NCBI GenBank assembly: GCA_963620035.1
Contig: CAVEXN010000010.1
Span: 7,151-71,150 of the forward strand
Reading direction: 5' to 3'
Source of the DNA: F23-D06 sp963620035
Lineage (GTDB): Bacteria; Bacteroidota; Bacteroidia; Bacteroidales; WCHB1-69
Length of the DNA: 64,000 bases
Positions 8,354 through 17,406 of the stretch are shown in pieces. The translations under genes were made by a program, and so were the position numbers. The first letter of the stretch is position 1, and each line of letters starts with the position of its first letter. The notes beneath the pieces were generated by a model. That model searched no databases, had not been told where the DNA came from, and saw only the letters and a program-made list of their open reading frames with translations.

Positions 8354-9355
8354 TTAGTCGCCCAGCGTGGCAACCATGACGGCCTTGATCGTATGCATAC
8401 GGTTTTCGGCTTCGTCGAAAACGATGGAGTTCTCGGATTCGAAGACCTCTTCGGTGACCTCAATGCCGTCGAGTCCGAACTGTCTGTTCACATCGCGGCC
8501 GACCTGCGTCTCCAGGTTATGGTAAGCCGGCAGGCAGTGCATGAATTTGCATTTGGGGTTTCCGGTCATTTCCATCATGGCCTTGTTCACCTGATAAGGT
8601 TTGAGCAGGTTGATGCGTTCGGCCCACACCTCGGCGGGTTCGCCCATGGAGACCCAAACATCCGTGTAGAGGAAGTCGCAGCCTTTCACGCCATTCTTCA
8701 CATCGTCGGTCACGGTGACGGTTGCGCCGGTTTCCTTGGCGATCTCCTGGCAAGTGTCAATCAGTTTCCGGTCCGGCTGCAGGGCCTTGGGGGCAACGAT
8801 GCGGACATCCATGCCCATTTTTGCGCCTCCAACCATCAAAGAGTTGCCCATATTGTAACGGGCGTCTCCGAGGTAAGCGTAAGAAACCTTGTTGAGGGGT
8901 TTGTCCACGTGCTCGCTCATCGTCAGGAAGTCGGCGAGTATCTGGGTCGGGTGGAACTCGTTGGTCAAGCCGTTCCATACGGGCACGCCGGCGAATTTGG
9001 CCAGTTCTTCAACCGTGTCCTGCTTGAAGCCGCGGTATTCTATGCCGTCGAACATGCGTCCGAGCACGCGGGCAGTGTCAGCCATCGACTCCTTGATGCC
9101 GATTTGAGAGCCTGAAGGCCCGAGATAAGTGACATGGGCGCCTTGGTCGTAGGCCGCAACCTCGAATGCGCAACGGGTACGGGTTGACGTCTTCTCGAAA
9201 ATCAGCGCGATGTTCTTGCCTTTGAGACGAGGCTGTTCGGTGCCGGCATATTTGGCGCGTTTAAGGTCGCGGGCCAGGTCCAACATATATTGGATTTCCT
9301 TCGGGGTGAAGTCCAGCAGTTTCAGAAAATTCCTGTTTCTTAAATTGAATGCCAT
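8354..9355 (-). CDS. argF: Ornithine carbamoyltransferase
   Basis: Catalyses carbamoyl phosphate + ornithine = citrulline + phosphate. The 333-residue product shows the carbamoyl-phosphate loop EKTSTRTRCAFEV near residue 55, GPSGSQIGIKESMADTARV near 80, FHPTQILADFLTM, the HCLP motif in KFMHCLPAYHN near 270, and the ornithine-binding SMG loop in DVWVSMGEPAEVW. The SMG loop argues for ornithine rather than N-acetylornithine or putrescine. GPSGSQIG is common in the ArcB/ArgI branch. It lies 36 bases downstream of carbamate kinase, which suggests the reaction may run toward citrulline breakdown with ATP recovered by the kinase. No arginine deiminase or antiporter gene is nearby, so a biosynthetic role (argF) is not ruled out; the name arcB would fit the catabolic reading. 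Confidence 0.9.
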   Translation of the reverse strand: MAFNLRNRNFLKLLDFTPKEIQYMLDLARDLKRAKYAGTEQPRLKGKNIALIFEKTSTRTRCAFEVAAYDQGAHVTYLGPSGSQIGIKESMADTARVLGRMFDGIEYRGFKQDTVEELAKFAGVPVWNGLTNEFHPTQILADFLTMSEHVDKPLNKVSYAYLGDARYNMGNSLMVGGAKMGMDVRIVAPKALQPDRKLIDTCQEIAKETGATVTVTDDVKNGVKGCDFLYTDVWVSMGEPAEVWAERINLLKPYQVNKAMMEMTGNPKCKFMHCLPAYHNLETQVGRDVNRQFGLDGIEVTEEVFESENSIVFDEAENRMHTIKAVMVATLGD

Positions 9356-9391
9356 AATTGTTTTATTTAAATGTTAATGATTAGATGTCTT

Positions 9392-10333
9392 TTACTTTAC
9401 GATGCGTGTTCCGCATTGCGGGTCTCCCAGTCTGCCGGCCTCCGTGATGATGCATGTATTTCCCGTCTGTTCGACGAACATGATAGCCGCACGGATCTTG
9501 GGAGCCATAGAGCCTTCTGTGAACTGTCCCTCCTGCAGGTACTGTCTGGCTTGTGTTACCGTGACGGTGTCAAGCGCTTTCTCGTCTGGTTTCCTGAAGT
9601 TCACGTACACTTTCGGCACATCCGTCAGGATATAGAACTCATCGGCCTGTATCTGAATGGCCGTGATAGCAGATGCCAGGTCCTTGTCGATGACAGCCTC
9701 GACGCCTTTTAGGTAGCCGTCTTTCAAGGCCACAGGGATGCCGCCGCCACCGACGGTGATGACAACAATGCCCTCTTCGGCGAGCCTGCGCACCAGCTTG
9801 ATGTTCTGGATACGCAAGGGTTTGGGTGAGGCGACCACTTTCCGCCAACCGTTTCCTTTGGGGTCCTCCCGGTAGATGTCTCCCGTGGCGGAGTGATACT
9901 GTTCGGCTTCCTCTTTTGTGCAGTAGGGACCCACGGGCTTGGTCGGGTTATGGAACAGCGGGTCATTGGCGTCCACTTCCACATGGGTAAGCAACGTCAC
10001 GGTGTCGCGGTCCATGCCCTCCTCGGAGAAGATGTGCCGAAGTCCCTCTTCAATCAAAGCGCCTATTGAGCCTTGCGTCTCCGCCACACAGAAGTTGAGC
10101 GGCATCTGTTCAACGTCATACATGGATTTACCCGCCTTGTGCTGCAGCATCACGTTGCCCACTTGAGGTCCGTTGCCATGTCCGATAACCATCCTGTAGC
10201 CCGACTTGAGCATCGGCATCAGGCAGCGGCACGTTTCGGTCACATTTTCAATCTGTTCGGTATAAGAGCCTTTTTGATGGCTTTTCAACAAAGCATTGCC
10301 GCCAAAGGCAATAACGGCGAGTTTTTGCGTCAT
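9392..10333 (-). CDS. arcC: Carbamate kinase
   Basis: Makes ATP from ADP and carbamoyl phosphate, releasing carbamate. The 313-residue product has the amino-acid-kinase fold: AFGGNALLKS at residues 9-18, GHGNGPQVGNVMLQHKAGK near 50-70, VGPYCTKEEAEQ, VITVGGGGIPV near 205 and VIDKDLASAITAIQIQAD near 225, closing with a GSMAPKIRAAIMFVEQTG segment. Length is typical. It is the first gene of a pair with ornithine carbamoyltransferase, the usual last two steps of arginine or citrulline fermentation. No exact -7 element was found; TACCTTTA on the minus strand (10361-10368) is one mismatch away. Confidence 0.93.
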   Translation of the reverse strand: MTQKLAVIAFGGNALLKSHQKGSYTEQIENVTETCRCLMPMLKSGYRMVIGHGNGPQVGNVMLQHKAGKSMYDVEQMPLNFCVAETQGSIGALIEEGLRHIFSEEGMDRDTVTLLTHVEVDANDPLFHNPTKPVGPYCTKEEAEQYHSATGDIYREDPKGNGWRKVVASPKPLRIQNIKLVRRLAEEGIVVITVGGGGIPVALKDGYLKGVEAVIDKDLASAITAIQIQADEFYILTDVPKVYVNFRKPDEKALDTVTVTQARQYLQEGQFTEGSMAPKIRAAIMFVEQTGNTCIITEAGRLGDPQCGTRIVK

Positions 10334-10405
10334 ATAAATAAATGTTTGTATCGGTTGTTTTAAAGGTAAAAAAAGCCGGTATCTGAAAAAAAATTCTGTT
10401 TGTCC

Positions 10406-12463
10406 TTACCAGATTTTGGCGCGTTTCTCTGGAGCAAGCCACATCGGTTCACCCTCCTTGATGTCGAAAGCCTTGTAGAAAGCGTCAATATGGGGCAGTG
10501 TGCCGTTCACCCGCCAGCGTCCCAAAGAGTGGGGATCCTCTTTCGTACGACGGAGGATTTCCTCCGGGCGGATGTTGGCGGCCCACACGTTTGCGTATGC
10601 CAAGAAGAATCGCTGTTCCGGGGTAAAGCCGTCCAAGTTCTCCTTGATGTTGCTGCTTTGTTTGGCTTTCTGCATTGCGGTGTATGACACGTTCAGTCCT
10701 CCGTTGTCGGCAATGTTCTCGCCCAGGGTGAATGATCCGTTGGCCTTAACGCCGGAAGCCACTTCTATGGCATTGAAATGGTCGACCAGCACTTGGGCAC
10801 GTTCCGTGAAGGCTTCCGCATCGGCTTCCGTCCACCAGTCGGCCAGGTTCCCCTTGAGGTCGTAGTTGCGGCCCTGGTCGTCAAAGCCGTGGGTCATCTC
10901 ATGGCCGATCACGACACCGATGGCGCCATAGTTGGCGGCATCGTCCGCGTTCATGTCAAAGAACGGCGGTTGCAGGATACCGGCGGGGAAGCAGATCTCG
11001 TTGGTGGTGGGGTCATAGTATGCGTTCACCGTCTGCGGGGTCATCTGCCACTCGTCAGGGTCAACGGGTCTGTCGATTTTGGACAAGGCGTATGCCATCT
11101 CAAAGCGACGGGCACGGACGATGTTGGCATAGTAACTGTCTTTTTGTATATCCAAAGCGGAATAGTCTCTCCACTTGTCCGGGTAGCCGATCTTTATTCT
11201 GAAAGCGTTGAGCTTTTCGATGGCGGCCTTTTGTGTCTTGGCGGTCATCCAGGAAGAACTTTTGATTCTTTCGCCGAGCGCCCATTGCAGGTTGCGGACC
11301 AACTGGTTCATGCGAGCCTTGGCCTCCTCCGGGAAATACTGCTTGACATACATCTGCCCGAGGGCTTCACCGAGGCTGCCGTCAATGGTGTTCACTACCC
11401 TTTTCCAACGCGCACTGTTCTCGACTCTGCCTGACAACGTCTTGCCATAGAACCGGAAGTCGGCATCAACAAAGCGGCTGCTCAAGTACGGGGCTGCGGC
11501 ATTGATGACATTCCATGCCAGATAGGCCTTTATGACTTCCATATCCGACAAGGAAAGCAGGTTGCTCACTGTCTTGAAGTATTCAGGCTGCCCCACATTG
11601 ACCGTTTTGGGATCCAAACCCAATGTTTCAAGGTAAAGCATGACGTCAACAGCCGGCACTGTCTTCTGAAATTCGGCGGGCGTGCATTTGTGGATTGTCT
11701 TGTAAGGGTCGCGCATCGTGGTCTTGTCCATCGAGGCAAGCGCCAACTGCGTTTCCAGGGCGAGCACACGTTCGGCCATCTCTGCTTCGCGGCCGGCGAA
11801 TCCTGCCAGGGCACTGTACCCGGACATATTGAACATTTCAGCCATCAGTTTCATGTACTCGTTTCTGACAGGCTGCTGGTCTTCTTCTATATAATAGTCA
11901 CGGTCGCCTATGCCGAGGCCGCTCTGCCAGAAATAGCCCATCGTCATGGTGCTGTTGTCCGGATCTGCGGAGCCGAAGAAACCGAAGAACGGGGAGTATC
12001 CCTCCAACAACATATCGGCGAGTTTCCGGGAAAGCCCCTCGCGCGGCAGTGAAGCGATGGTCTTGAGCTCAGGCTGAACAGGCGCGGCGTCCTGTTTTTC
12101 AATGGCAGCGGTGTCCATTCCGACAAGGAATAGGTCGCCAATTTTCTGTTCCACCGTGCCGGCTGCGTGCTTCTTGGCCGACAATGCCGTCACGAGTTCC
12201 TTCAGCTGTTTCTGGTTGTTCTCGGCCAACCGGTCAAAACTTCCGTATCGGGCATATTCCGCAGGGAGCGGATTGTTCTTCATCCATCCGCCGCAGGCAT
12301 ACTGGTAAAAGTCGGCAGAGGGCTTGACAGAAAGGTCCAAGTTTGTCATTTCAACTCCGGATTTTGATTTCTTTGATTTTGGCTTGCCCGGCATCCCTGA
12401 GGAAGAGGTCAGCAAAAAAAAACAGAACAGAGGCAATGTTGCCAAAATGCAAATTCTTTTCAT
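10406..12463 (-). CDS. pepO: M13-family zinc metallopeptidase (neprilysin/PepO type)
   Basis: A secreted or periplasmic oligopeptidase. The 685-residue product starts with a signal peptide (MKRICILATLPLFCFFLLTS). The M13 N-terminal domain runs to about residue 430, with DFYQYACGGWMKNNPLPAEY near 50-70. The C-terminal peptidase domain has NAYYDPTTNEICFPAGILQPP, the zinc site VIGHEMTHGFDD (HExxH at about 518-522) and the third ligand in ENIADNGGL (about 580). All catalytic residues are present and the length matches PepO. It fits an organism that lives on peptides. It stands alone, transcribed from a promoter at 12527-12534, with a hairpin at the very start of its leader. Confidence 0.93.
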   Translation of the reverse strand: MKRICILATLPLFCFFLLTSSSGMPGKPKSKKSKSGVEMTNLDLSVKPSADFYQYACGGWMKNNPLPAEYARYGSFDRLAENNQKQLKELVTALSAKKHAAGTVEQKIGDLFLVGMDTAAIEKQDAAPVQPELKTIASLPREGLSRKLADMLLEGYSPFFGFFGSADPDNSTMTMGYFWQSGLGIGDRDYYIEEDQQPVRNEYMKLMAEMFNMSGYSALAGFAGREAEMAERVLALETQLALASMDKTTMRDPYKTIHKCTPAEFQKTVPAVDVMLYLETLGLDPKTVNVGQPEYFKTVSNLLSLSDMEVIKAYLAWNVINAAAPYLSSRFVDADFRFYGKTLSGRVENSARWKRVVNTIDGSLGEALGQMYVKQYFPEEAKARMNQLVRNLQWALGERIKSSSWMTAKTQKAAIEKLNAFRIKIGYPDKWRDYSALDIQKDSYYANIVRARRFEMAYALSKIDRPVDPDEWQMTPQTVNAYYDPTTNEICFPAGILQPPFFDMNADDAANYGAIGVVIGHEMTHGFDDQGRNYDLKGNLADWWTEADAEAFTERAQVLVDHFNAIEVASGVKANGSFTLGENIADNGGLNVSYTAMQKAKQSSNIKENLDGFTPEQRFFLAYANVWAANIRPEEILRRTKEDPHSLGRWRVNGTLPHIDAFYKAFDIKEGEPMWLAPEKRAKIW

Positions 12464-12494
12464 GCTTTACAATATTATTGATAATCAGTAAATT

Positions 12495-12522
12495 AAAACA
12501 AAAACGCCCCTTACCAAGGGGG
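12495..12522 (-). terminator. Terminator-like hairpin at the 5' end of the pepO leader
   Basis: On the minus strand CCCCTT-GGT-AAGGGG is followed by CGTTTTTGTTTT, which looks like an intrinsic terminator. It begins only a few bases after the expected transcription start from the -7 box at 12527-12534, with no gene upstream on this strand to terminate. It may be an attenuator or a 5' stabilising hairpin. Confidence 0.45.
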
Positions 12523-12526
12523 AGCG

Positions 12527-12534
12527 CAAATATA
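12527..12534 (-). promoter_or_regulatory. Putative -7 element for pepO
   Basis: TATATTTG on the minus strand matches TAnnTTTG and is about 64 bases upstream of the pepO start codon. Confidence 0.6.
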
Positions 12535-12675
12535 CATTATTTTCATCATACTGACAGAGATGGGCAATGCGGCGGGAAAAAAACTGATGAATCCATGGAA
12601 AGGATGTCTATAGCGGCAATTCCATCACCCCATTTCAATTCACATTTTATGAATGGCCTTTTACAGGATAATTAC

Positions 12676-12683
12676 TATCTTTG
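12676..12683 (+). promoter_or_regulatory. Putative -7 element for rmlA
   Basis: TATCTTTG matches the consensus. The expected transcription start (about 12690) leaves almost no leader before the ATG at 12697 but about 43 bases before the ATG at 12733, which helps decide the rmlA start. Confidence 0.65.
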
Positions 12684-12732
12684 CGACACAATTTAAATGT
12701 TAAATGTTTTTGACATCCAAGCAAAAAGAAAA

Positions 12733-13599
12733 ATGAAAGGAATTGTATTGGCCGGTGGTTCCGGCACCCGTCTGTACCCGATTACGATGGCCATGAGCAA
12801 GCAACTTATGCCTATCTACGATAAACCGATGATCTACTACCCCATCTCCACGCTGCTGCATGCACACATCCGCGAGATTCTGATCATCTCCACTCCGCAA
12901 GACCTGCCGAATTTCGAGAAACTGCTCGGTGACGGATCGCGCATCGGTTGCCGTTTTGAGTACAAGGTGCAGGAGGTCCCTGACGGTCTGGCCCGCGCTT
13001 TCGTGCTCGGCGAGGATTTCATCGGAGACGACAAGGTGGCGCTTGTTCTGGGCGACAACATTTTCTACGGAGGCGGTTTTGAACAACACCTCATGGCAAA
13101 CAACGACCCTGACGGCGGCGTGATCTTCGCCTACCATGTCTCAGACCCGCAACGCTATGGCGTGGTTGAATTCGACAGCCAGATGAGAGCCGTCTCCATT
13201 GAGGAAAAACCCTCCTGCCCAAAGTCAAACTATGCCGTCCCGGGACTCTATTTCTACGACAACAGCGTAGTGGAGATTGCCAAGAACATCAAGCCCAGCG
13301 CCCGCGGAGAGTATGAAATCACAGATGTCAACAGACATTTCCTGCAAGAGGGGAAGCTCAAAGTCTGCAAGATGGACAGAGGCACCGCCTGGCTCGACAC
13401 CGGCACTTTCAACTCGCTGATTGAAGCCACGCAGTTCGTGCAGGTCATCGAGGCACGCCAAGGTCTGAAAGTCGGCTGTATTGAAGAGATTGCCTATCGC
13501 CAGGGATTCATCGACAGCGACAGGCTGCGCGAAATTGCAGAGCCGCTGATGAAAAGCGGCTATGGTGACTATCTGGTCAAGTTGATCGGGCAAAACTGA
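12733..13599 (+). CDS. rmlA: Glucose-1-phosphate thymidylyltransferase
   Basis: Makes dTDP-glucose from dTTP and glucose-1-phosphate, the first step to dTDP-rhamnose and other dTDP sugars. From the chosen start the product has 288 residues and begins MKGIVLAGGSGTRLYPITMA, the nucleotide-binding motif expected at the extreme N-terminus of the RmlA family. An in-frame ATG at 12697 would add 12 unrelated residues and is almost at the predicted transcription start, so it is less likely. Other family motifs: SKQLMPIYDKPMIYYPISTL, LGDNIFYGGGF, VEFDSQMRAVSIEEKPSCPK and DRGTAWLDTGTFNSL. The other rml genes are not adjacent, so the rest of the pathway lies elsewhere. Convergent with the histidine kinase gene. 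Confidence 0.93.
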   Translation: MKGIVLAGGSGTRLYPITMAMSKQLMPIYDKPMIYYPISTLLHAHIREILIISTPQDLPNFEKLLGDGSRIGCRFEYKVQEVPDGLARAFVLGEDFIGDDKVALVLGDNIFYGGGFEQHLMANNDPDGGVIFAYHVSDPQRYGVVEFDSQMRAVSIEEKPSCPKSNYAVPGLYFYDNSVVEIAKNIKPSARGEYEITDVNRHFLQEGKLKVCKMDRGTAWLDTGTFNSLIEATQFVQVIEARQGLKVGCIEEIAYRQGFIDSDRLREIAEPLMKSGYGDYLVKLIGQN

Positions 13600-13615
13600 A
13601 CCTTACCGGCACGGC

Positions 13616-13644
13616 AAGTACCGGCTGTAGTCGCGCCGGTACTT
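13616..13644. terminator. Hairpin between convergent rmlA and histidine kinase genes
   Basis: Arms AAGTACCGGC and GCCGGTACTT pair perfectly around a 9-base loop. It lies 17 bases after the rmlA stop and reaches into the stop codon of the minus-strand kinase gene. There is no long T-run on either side, so it may be a weak bidirectional terminator or a stability hairpin. Confidence 0.5.
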
Positions 13645-15589
13645 AATCCGCCTTTTTGAGGTCGAAAGCAACGGATGTCCCTTTCTGCTCTTCACTGCTG
13701 ACGACCAGCGTGCCGCCGTTTTTCTCTACAAGGTTACGGCAGATCTGCAAACCAAGGCCGGTGCCTCGCTCACCCGCCGTTCCGGTAAAAGAACACCTCC
13801 CCTTGCCCAGCAACCTTCTGACAACCTGTCTGCTCATTCCGGTGCCGTGGTCCGTGACGGTCACAACAACTTTCGCCCCTTTGTCTTCTATGCGGACTTC
13901 TATGCTCTGACCTGAAAACGAAAACTTAATGGCATTTGAGAGAATGTTGCGTATGATGACCTCAACCATAGCCATGTCTGCATATACAAAACAACGTTGC
14001 CCTTCCGGAATGGATATCGCGAGATGTTTCTCTGTCATTTGAGTCCTTAACTGTTCTGCGGTATCTCTGATCAGACTTGACAACTCGAAACGGATAGGCA
14101 TGTACGGGAATCTTCCCATCGTGGACATTGACCATTGCAGCAAATTCGTCACAAGGTGGAGATAGGTGTCCGATGAGTTCTTCAATTCTGAAAACACCTC
14201 CGCAATCTCCTCTTCATTCATGTCCGGATGCCTCTTTTCAAGAATCGTTATGATTCTGTTTTGGGCAATGACAGGATTCTTGAACTCGTGCGAAATGAGC
14301 GAAATCAAATCATCTTTCATTTTGTTGACCCTGACCTGTTGCTTGTTATGCCTGACAATCAAAAGAATGAACGCTGCCATAAGCAGTATCGCAAGCCCTG
14401 TCAGTATCAAGGCAGGATAGGCAATGGCGAGCCTGTGGTTTTTAATCAAAATCTCCGCCTTCTGATTGGCGATCTCGGCGTTTTTCTGTTCCAATTCATA
14501 CTGACTCTGGAAATCGCTAAATAACTTCTGTTTTTCCAACGAATAGATCGTATCCTTCAGCACTACGCTTTTCTCAAGATATTGCAGAGCCAGATCTGGA
14601 TTACTGCTTCTGTATATCCCGTAAAACTGGCTATAGGCTTTCTGAAGCAGGTAGTTTGAGTTGATTTCCAAACAGATCTTTTCGCATTTTGAAAGATAAT
14701 TGACGGCAGTCTGTATTTGCCCTTTATGTTCTGCGATGGCAGCCATTTGTCTGAGCACGATGCTTTCTGAAGCCTTATTGCCGGCATCTTGCAAAACCTG
14801 CAATGCCTCGGATGCGCACTGCTGTGCCTCATTCCAAAGGTTGAGGCGACAAAGTATTTCTGCCTTCTGCGAAAGCCGAATGCCGGTCTTTTCGATGCGG
14901 CCGCCTTTTCGGTCGAGTTGTTCAGCCTCGTTGATATGCTTGAGCGCTTCCACGGGTTCGTCCAGTTTGAGGAGAATGTCTGACAACATCCCGAGACGGA
15001 TGGCCAGCTGACGGCCCCGGTCTTCGGTTTTCCCGAGTTCACGTTCTATTTCGATAGATTTTCTGGCGTAGTTCTCTGCTGTCTCACACTCGCCGACCTG
15101 CATATACAGTCCTGCCATTGTGTTCAACGTGCTCGACAGTGCTTCGGCATTGCCGCATTTTGAATCTATTTCGTACGATTTCTGTATGAATTTTATGGCC
15201 ATGCCCAACTGCCCGAGCCTACTGTAAGAAAGGCTCAGCATATTGTAATGGTCTGACAGCCAGGACTTGTTTCCCGGCGGTGTGCATTTCAATGCTTTTT
15301 CAGTGAATGCAATGCAACCCCGGAAGTCGTTGTTGACGTACCTGTATTCGCTCATTCCGTGCATGATGAGCATCTCCCTGCCCGTAATGTCCATCGATTT
15401 CACCTCCTCTTTTTCAAGCAGTCCCTCCTTTTCAAGCAGATTCAAGAGCTTGTTAGCCGTCCGCAGTTTTTCGGTTCCCGTTATACGTTGCCATCGCTCA
15501 TAAAGCGTATCAATGCTTTGTGCCTGCAGCAATGTCGGCACGAGCAGCAATGCAAAAAGGACAATTATGGTTTCAAGCCTTCTCATCAA
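13643..15589 (-). CDS. TPR-containing sensor histidine kinase, orphan
   Basis: A 648-residue membrane sensor. A signal peptide (residues 1-23) is followed by a periplasmic region of tetratricopeptide-like repeats (about 70-350), then a coiled segment (350-388), one transmembrane helix (about 389-413) and the kinase core. The phosphorylated histidine is H434 in LISLISHEFKNPV. The ATP-binding boxes are NILSNAIKFS, DHGTGM and GTGLGL, so the kinase looks active. No receiver domain is fused and no response regulator gene is adjacent, so its partner is encoded elsewhere. The gene starts 25 bases after the M28 peptidase gene ends and may be cotranscribed with it. The TPR sensor plus single helix arrangement is common in Bacteroidota and the signal sensed is unknown. 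Confidence 0.88.
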   Translation of the reverse strand: MMRRLETIIVLFALLLVPTLLQAQSIDTLYERWQRITGTEKLRTANKLLNLLEKEGLLEKEEVKSMDITGREMLIMHGMSEYRYVNNDFRGCIAFTEKALKCTPPGNKSWLSDHYNMLSLSYSRLGQLGMAIKFIQKSYEIDSKCGNAEALSSTLNTMAGLYMQVGECETAENYARKSIEIERELGKTEDRGRQLAIRLGMLSDILLKLDEPVEALKHINEAEQLDRKGGRIEKTGIRLSQKAEILCRLNLWNEAQQCASEALQVLQDAGNKASESIVLRQMAAIAEHKGQIQTAVNYLSKCEKICLEINSNYLLQKAYSQFYGIYRSSNPDLALQYLEKSVVLKDTIYSLEKQKLFSDFQSQYELEQKNAEIANQKAEILIKNHRLAIAYPALILTGLAILLMAAFILLIVRHNKQQVRVNKMKDDLISLISHEFKNPVIAQNRIITILEKRHPDMNEEEIAEVFSELKNSSDTYLHLVTNLLQWSMSTMGRFPYMPIRFELSSLIRDTAEQLRTQMTEKHLAISIPEGQRCFVYADMAMVEVIIRNILSNAIKFSFSGQSIEVRIEDKGAKVVVTVTDHGTGMSRQVVRRLLGKGRCSFTGTAGERGTGLGLQICRNLVEKNGGTLVVSSEEQKGTSVAFDLKKAD

Positions 15590-15614
15590 TATGTATTATA
15601 TAGGTATGACGTTG

Positions 15615-16943
15615 TCAGTACAAAATACGGAGCGTTTCAGTCAGAAGGCGCACAATGCCGGGGCAGGCAGAAAGAGAGGCGTTTTCAGACGTGTCGTCTG
15701 GTTGATGGCACGTGCCGGTCTTTCCGCCGTTCGTATAGAAGAAAACGGCCGGGACACCTTTGAGCGAGAAAGGATAGTGGTCACTGTTAGGGGCGTTTTT
15801 CCTGGGGTTCACTTTCGGGAGCAGAGAAGACCTTTTGTTCAACGAATCGAGTGTCTTGAAGAAGCGGGCGGTTTCTGTTTCATAAACATTCTCCAGGGTG
15901 ATGCCTTCGTCGCCGCCGCATAGGAGGTCGAGGTTGAGCATCAGGGCTATGCGGGAGAAGTCGAGCAGCGAATCCTGCACAAAGCGTGACGACCCCAAGA
16001 GCCCTGCCTCCTCGCCGCTGAAGAGGGTCAGCAGCACCGTATAACGGAGCGGTTCTTGCTGAAAGCCGGCGGCCATATCCAGCAATGTCGCCACGCCGGA
16101 AGCGTTGTCGTGGCATCCGGGAAACAGCACTTCATCGCCCATCTGCCCCAAATGGTCGTAATGGGCGCCGATGACCACGAAACTGTCCGGCATTTGGGTC
16201 CCCGGAATTTGAGCGCAGACGTTCTGCGTGGCGTACGCCGGAATCCAACGGTTGTTGTACGAAAGGTGCAGGTTCCGTGGTTCCCCCGTCATCTTGTCAG
16301 CACAGACATAGCACAAAACATAGTCATAGAACAGTTTCGGGAACGAAAACGACCAGGCGGGGATTTCATTGACTCCGAGCAGCATCCCCTGGAACGGCAT
16401 AAGGGAATGGTCTGTCTGACGGAAAAGACTGTAACAAAACGCATATACGGACCTGACCGTTGCTTCGTCAAGGCAGGCTGACACATCAACATAAAGCAAG
16501 GCGTTGCCGATTGTCTTTTCATTGTCAGCACAAAAAGAGGTAAGGGCGGCGGAATCTGTCAAAGTCTGGGGCGATATGGGCAAAATCCGGAAGGTGCCGT
16601 GTGCAGAACGCGAAAACGGGGCAAGCGCAAAGTCTTTCCACCCTTCGAGCCTCCGTCGGTCCAATATGGCTTCGGCTTTCCCTTCCATGGCGTATGAGGG
16701 AAACGAATATCGTTCGTAATAATCCGGGAAACAAAACGGTGCAATATCCAATCGGCGGAACTGTCTGCGCAAATAGTCTGCGGCAATGCTGTCACCCCGG
16801 TAAGCATAGCCCCGCCCGTACATGGACGAATCGCTCAATTCCCTGATATATTGACGGATCTGCACCGTGTCCTGGGCCTTGACAATGCCGAAAAAACATA
16901 AAAAGAAAAGAGCAGGAATGAAAGACCATACGACCTTTCTCAT
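15615..16943 (-). CDS. M28-family zinc aminopeptidase, exported
   Basis: A secreted or periplasmic aminopeptidase, 442 residues from the chosen start. Start: the ATG at 16943 (MRKVVWSFIPALFFLCFFG) gives a clean signal peptide ending near KAQD. The upstream in-frame ATG at 16982 would put 13 charged residues before it and lies only about 8 bases from the expected transcription start. The M28 zinc ligands are seen in VIGAHYDHLGQMG (His), PGCHDNASGVATLL (Asp), LTLFSGEEAGLLGS (Glu pair), MLNLDLLCGG (Asp) and NSDHYPFSLKGVP (His). A protease-associated domain is not evident; residues 60-230 are an insert I cannot assign. It probably works with the M13 peptidase in peptide feeding. The histidine kinase follows 25 bases downstream. 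Confidence 0.88.
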   Translation of the reverse strand: MRKVVWSFIPALFFLCFFGIVKAQDTVQIRQYIRELSDSSMYGRGYAYRGDSIAADYLRRQFRRLDIAPFCFPDYYERYSFPSYAMEGKAEAILDRRRLEGWKDFALAPFSRSAHGTFRILPISPQTLTDSAALTSFCADNEKTIGNALLYVDVSACLDEATVRSVYAFCYSLFRQTDHSLMPFQGMLLGVNEIPAWSFSFPKLFYDYVLCYVCADKMTGEPRNLHLSYNNRWIPAYATQNVCAQIPGTQMPDSFVVIGAHYDHLGQMGDEVLFPGCHDNASGVATLLDMAAGFQQEPLRYTVLLTLFSGEEAGLLGSSRFVQDSLLDFSRIALMLNLDLLCGGDEGITLENVYETETARFFKTLDSLNKRSSLLPKVNPRKNAPNSDHYPFSLKGVPAVFFYTNGGKTGTCHQPDDTSENASLSACPGIVRLLTETLRILY

Positions 16944-16996
16944 CTTTGCGACAATAAAACGAAACGAATCCATATCAGGCATTTGTTTAGAACGTG

Positions 16997-17004
16997 CAAA
17001 AGTA
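16997..17004 (-). promoter_or_regulatory. Putative -7 element for the M28 peptidase gene
   Basis: TACTTTTG on the minus strand. It leaves a leader of about 47 bases to the ATG at 16943, supporting that start. Confidence 0.5.
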
Positions 17005-17095
17005 CAACAACTTTTCGCACATGAAAAACAATTTCTCGTTCAGGTAAATCTGCATCAAGGGCAAAGGAACAGGTGCCGCAACTGCATCGCAGGAA

Positions 17096-17317
17096 TCAAT
17101 ACTCGTCGTCGTTGAAGAAGAAATCCTCTTTCGAGGGATAGTCTGGCCAAAGTTCCTCTATAGAATCATACTGCTGTCCTTCGTCCTCAATTTCCTGAAG
17201 ATTCTCTATCACCTCCATAGGCGCGCCTGACCTTACGGCATAATCAAGCAATTCCTCTTTAGTGGCAGGCCAAGGTGCATCCTCAAGTTTCGTAGCCAAT
17301 TCTAATGTCCAATACAT
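17096..17317 (-). CDS. DUF2795-family small protein
   Basis: A 73-residue, very acidic protein (MYWTLELATKLEDAPWPATK at the start) with no signal peptide. The LEDAPWPATKEELLDYAVRSGAP segment pattern and a tail rich in Glu and Asp are those of the DUF2795 proteins common in Bacteroidota, where they stand next to unrelated housekeeping genes. Their function is not known to me. The gene has its own -7 box (17350-17357) with a short leader and is followed by about 150 bases without a gene before the M28 start. Confidence 0.8.
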   Translation of the reverse strand: MYWTLELATKLEDAPWPATKEELLDYAVRSGAPMEVIENLQEIEDEGQQYDSIEELWPDYPSKEDFFFNDDEY

Positions 17318-17349
17318 AATGTTATTCCATATTTTGATTTAATGGGCGG

Positions 17350-17357
17350 CAAAGATA
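17350..17357 (-). promoter_or_regulatory. Putative -7 element for the DUF2795 gene
   Basis: TATCTTTG on the minus strand, about 33 bases upstream of the start codon. Confidence 0.6.
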
Positions 17358-17406
17358 AAAATAAAAAAGATAAAAACAACGATTGAAGAATTTTTTATCA
17401 CACTGG

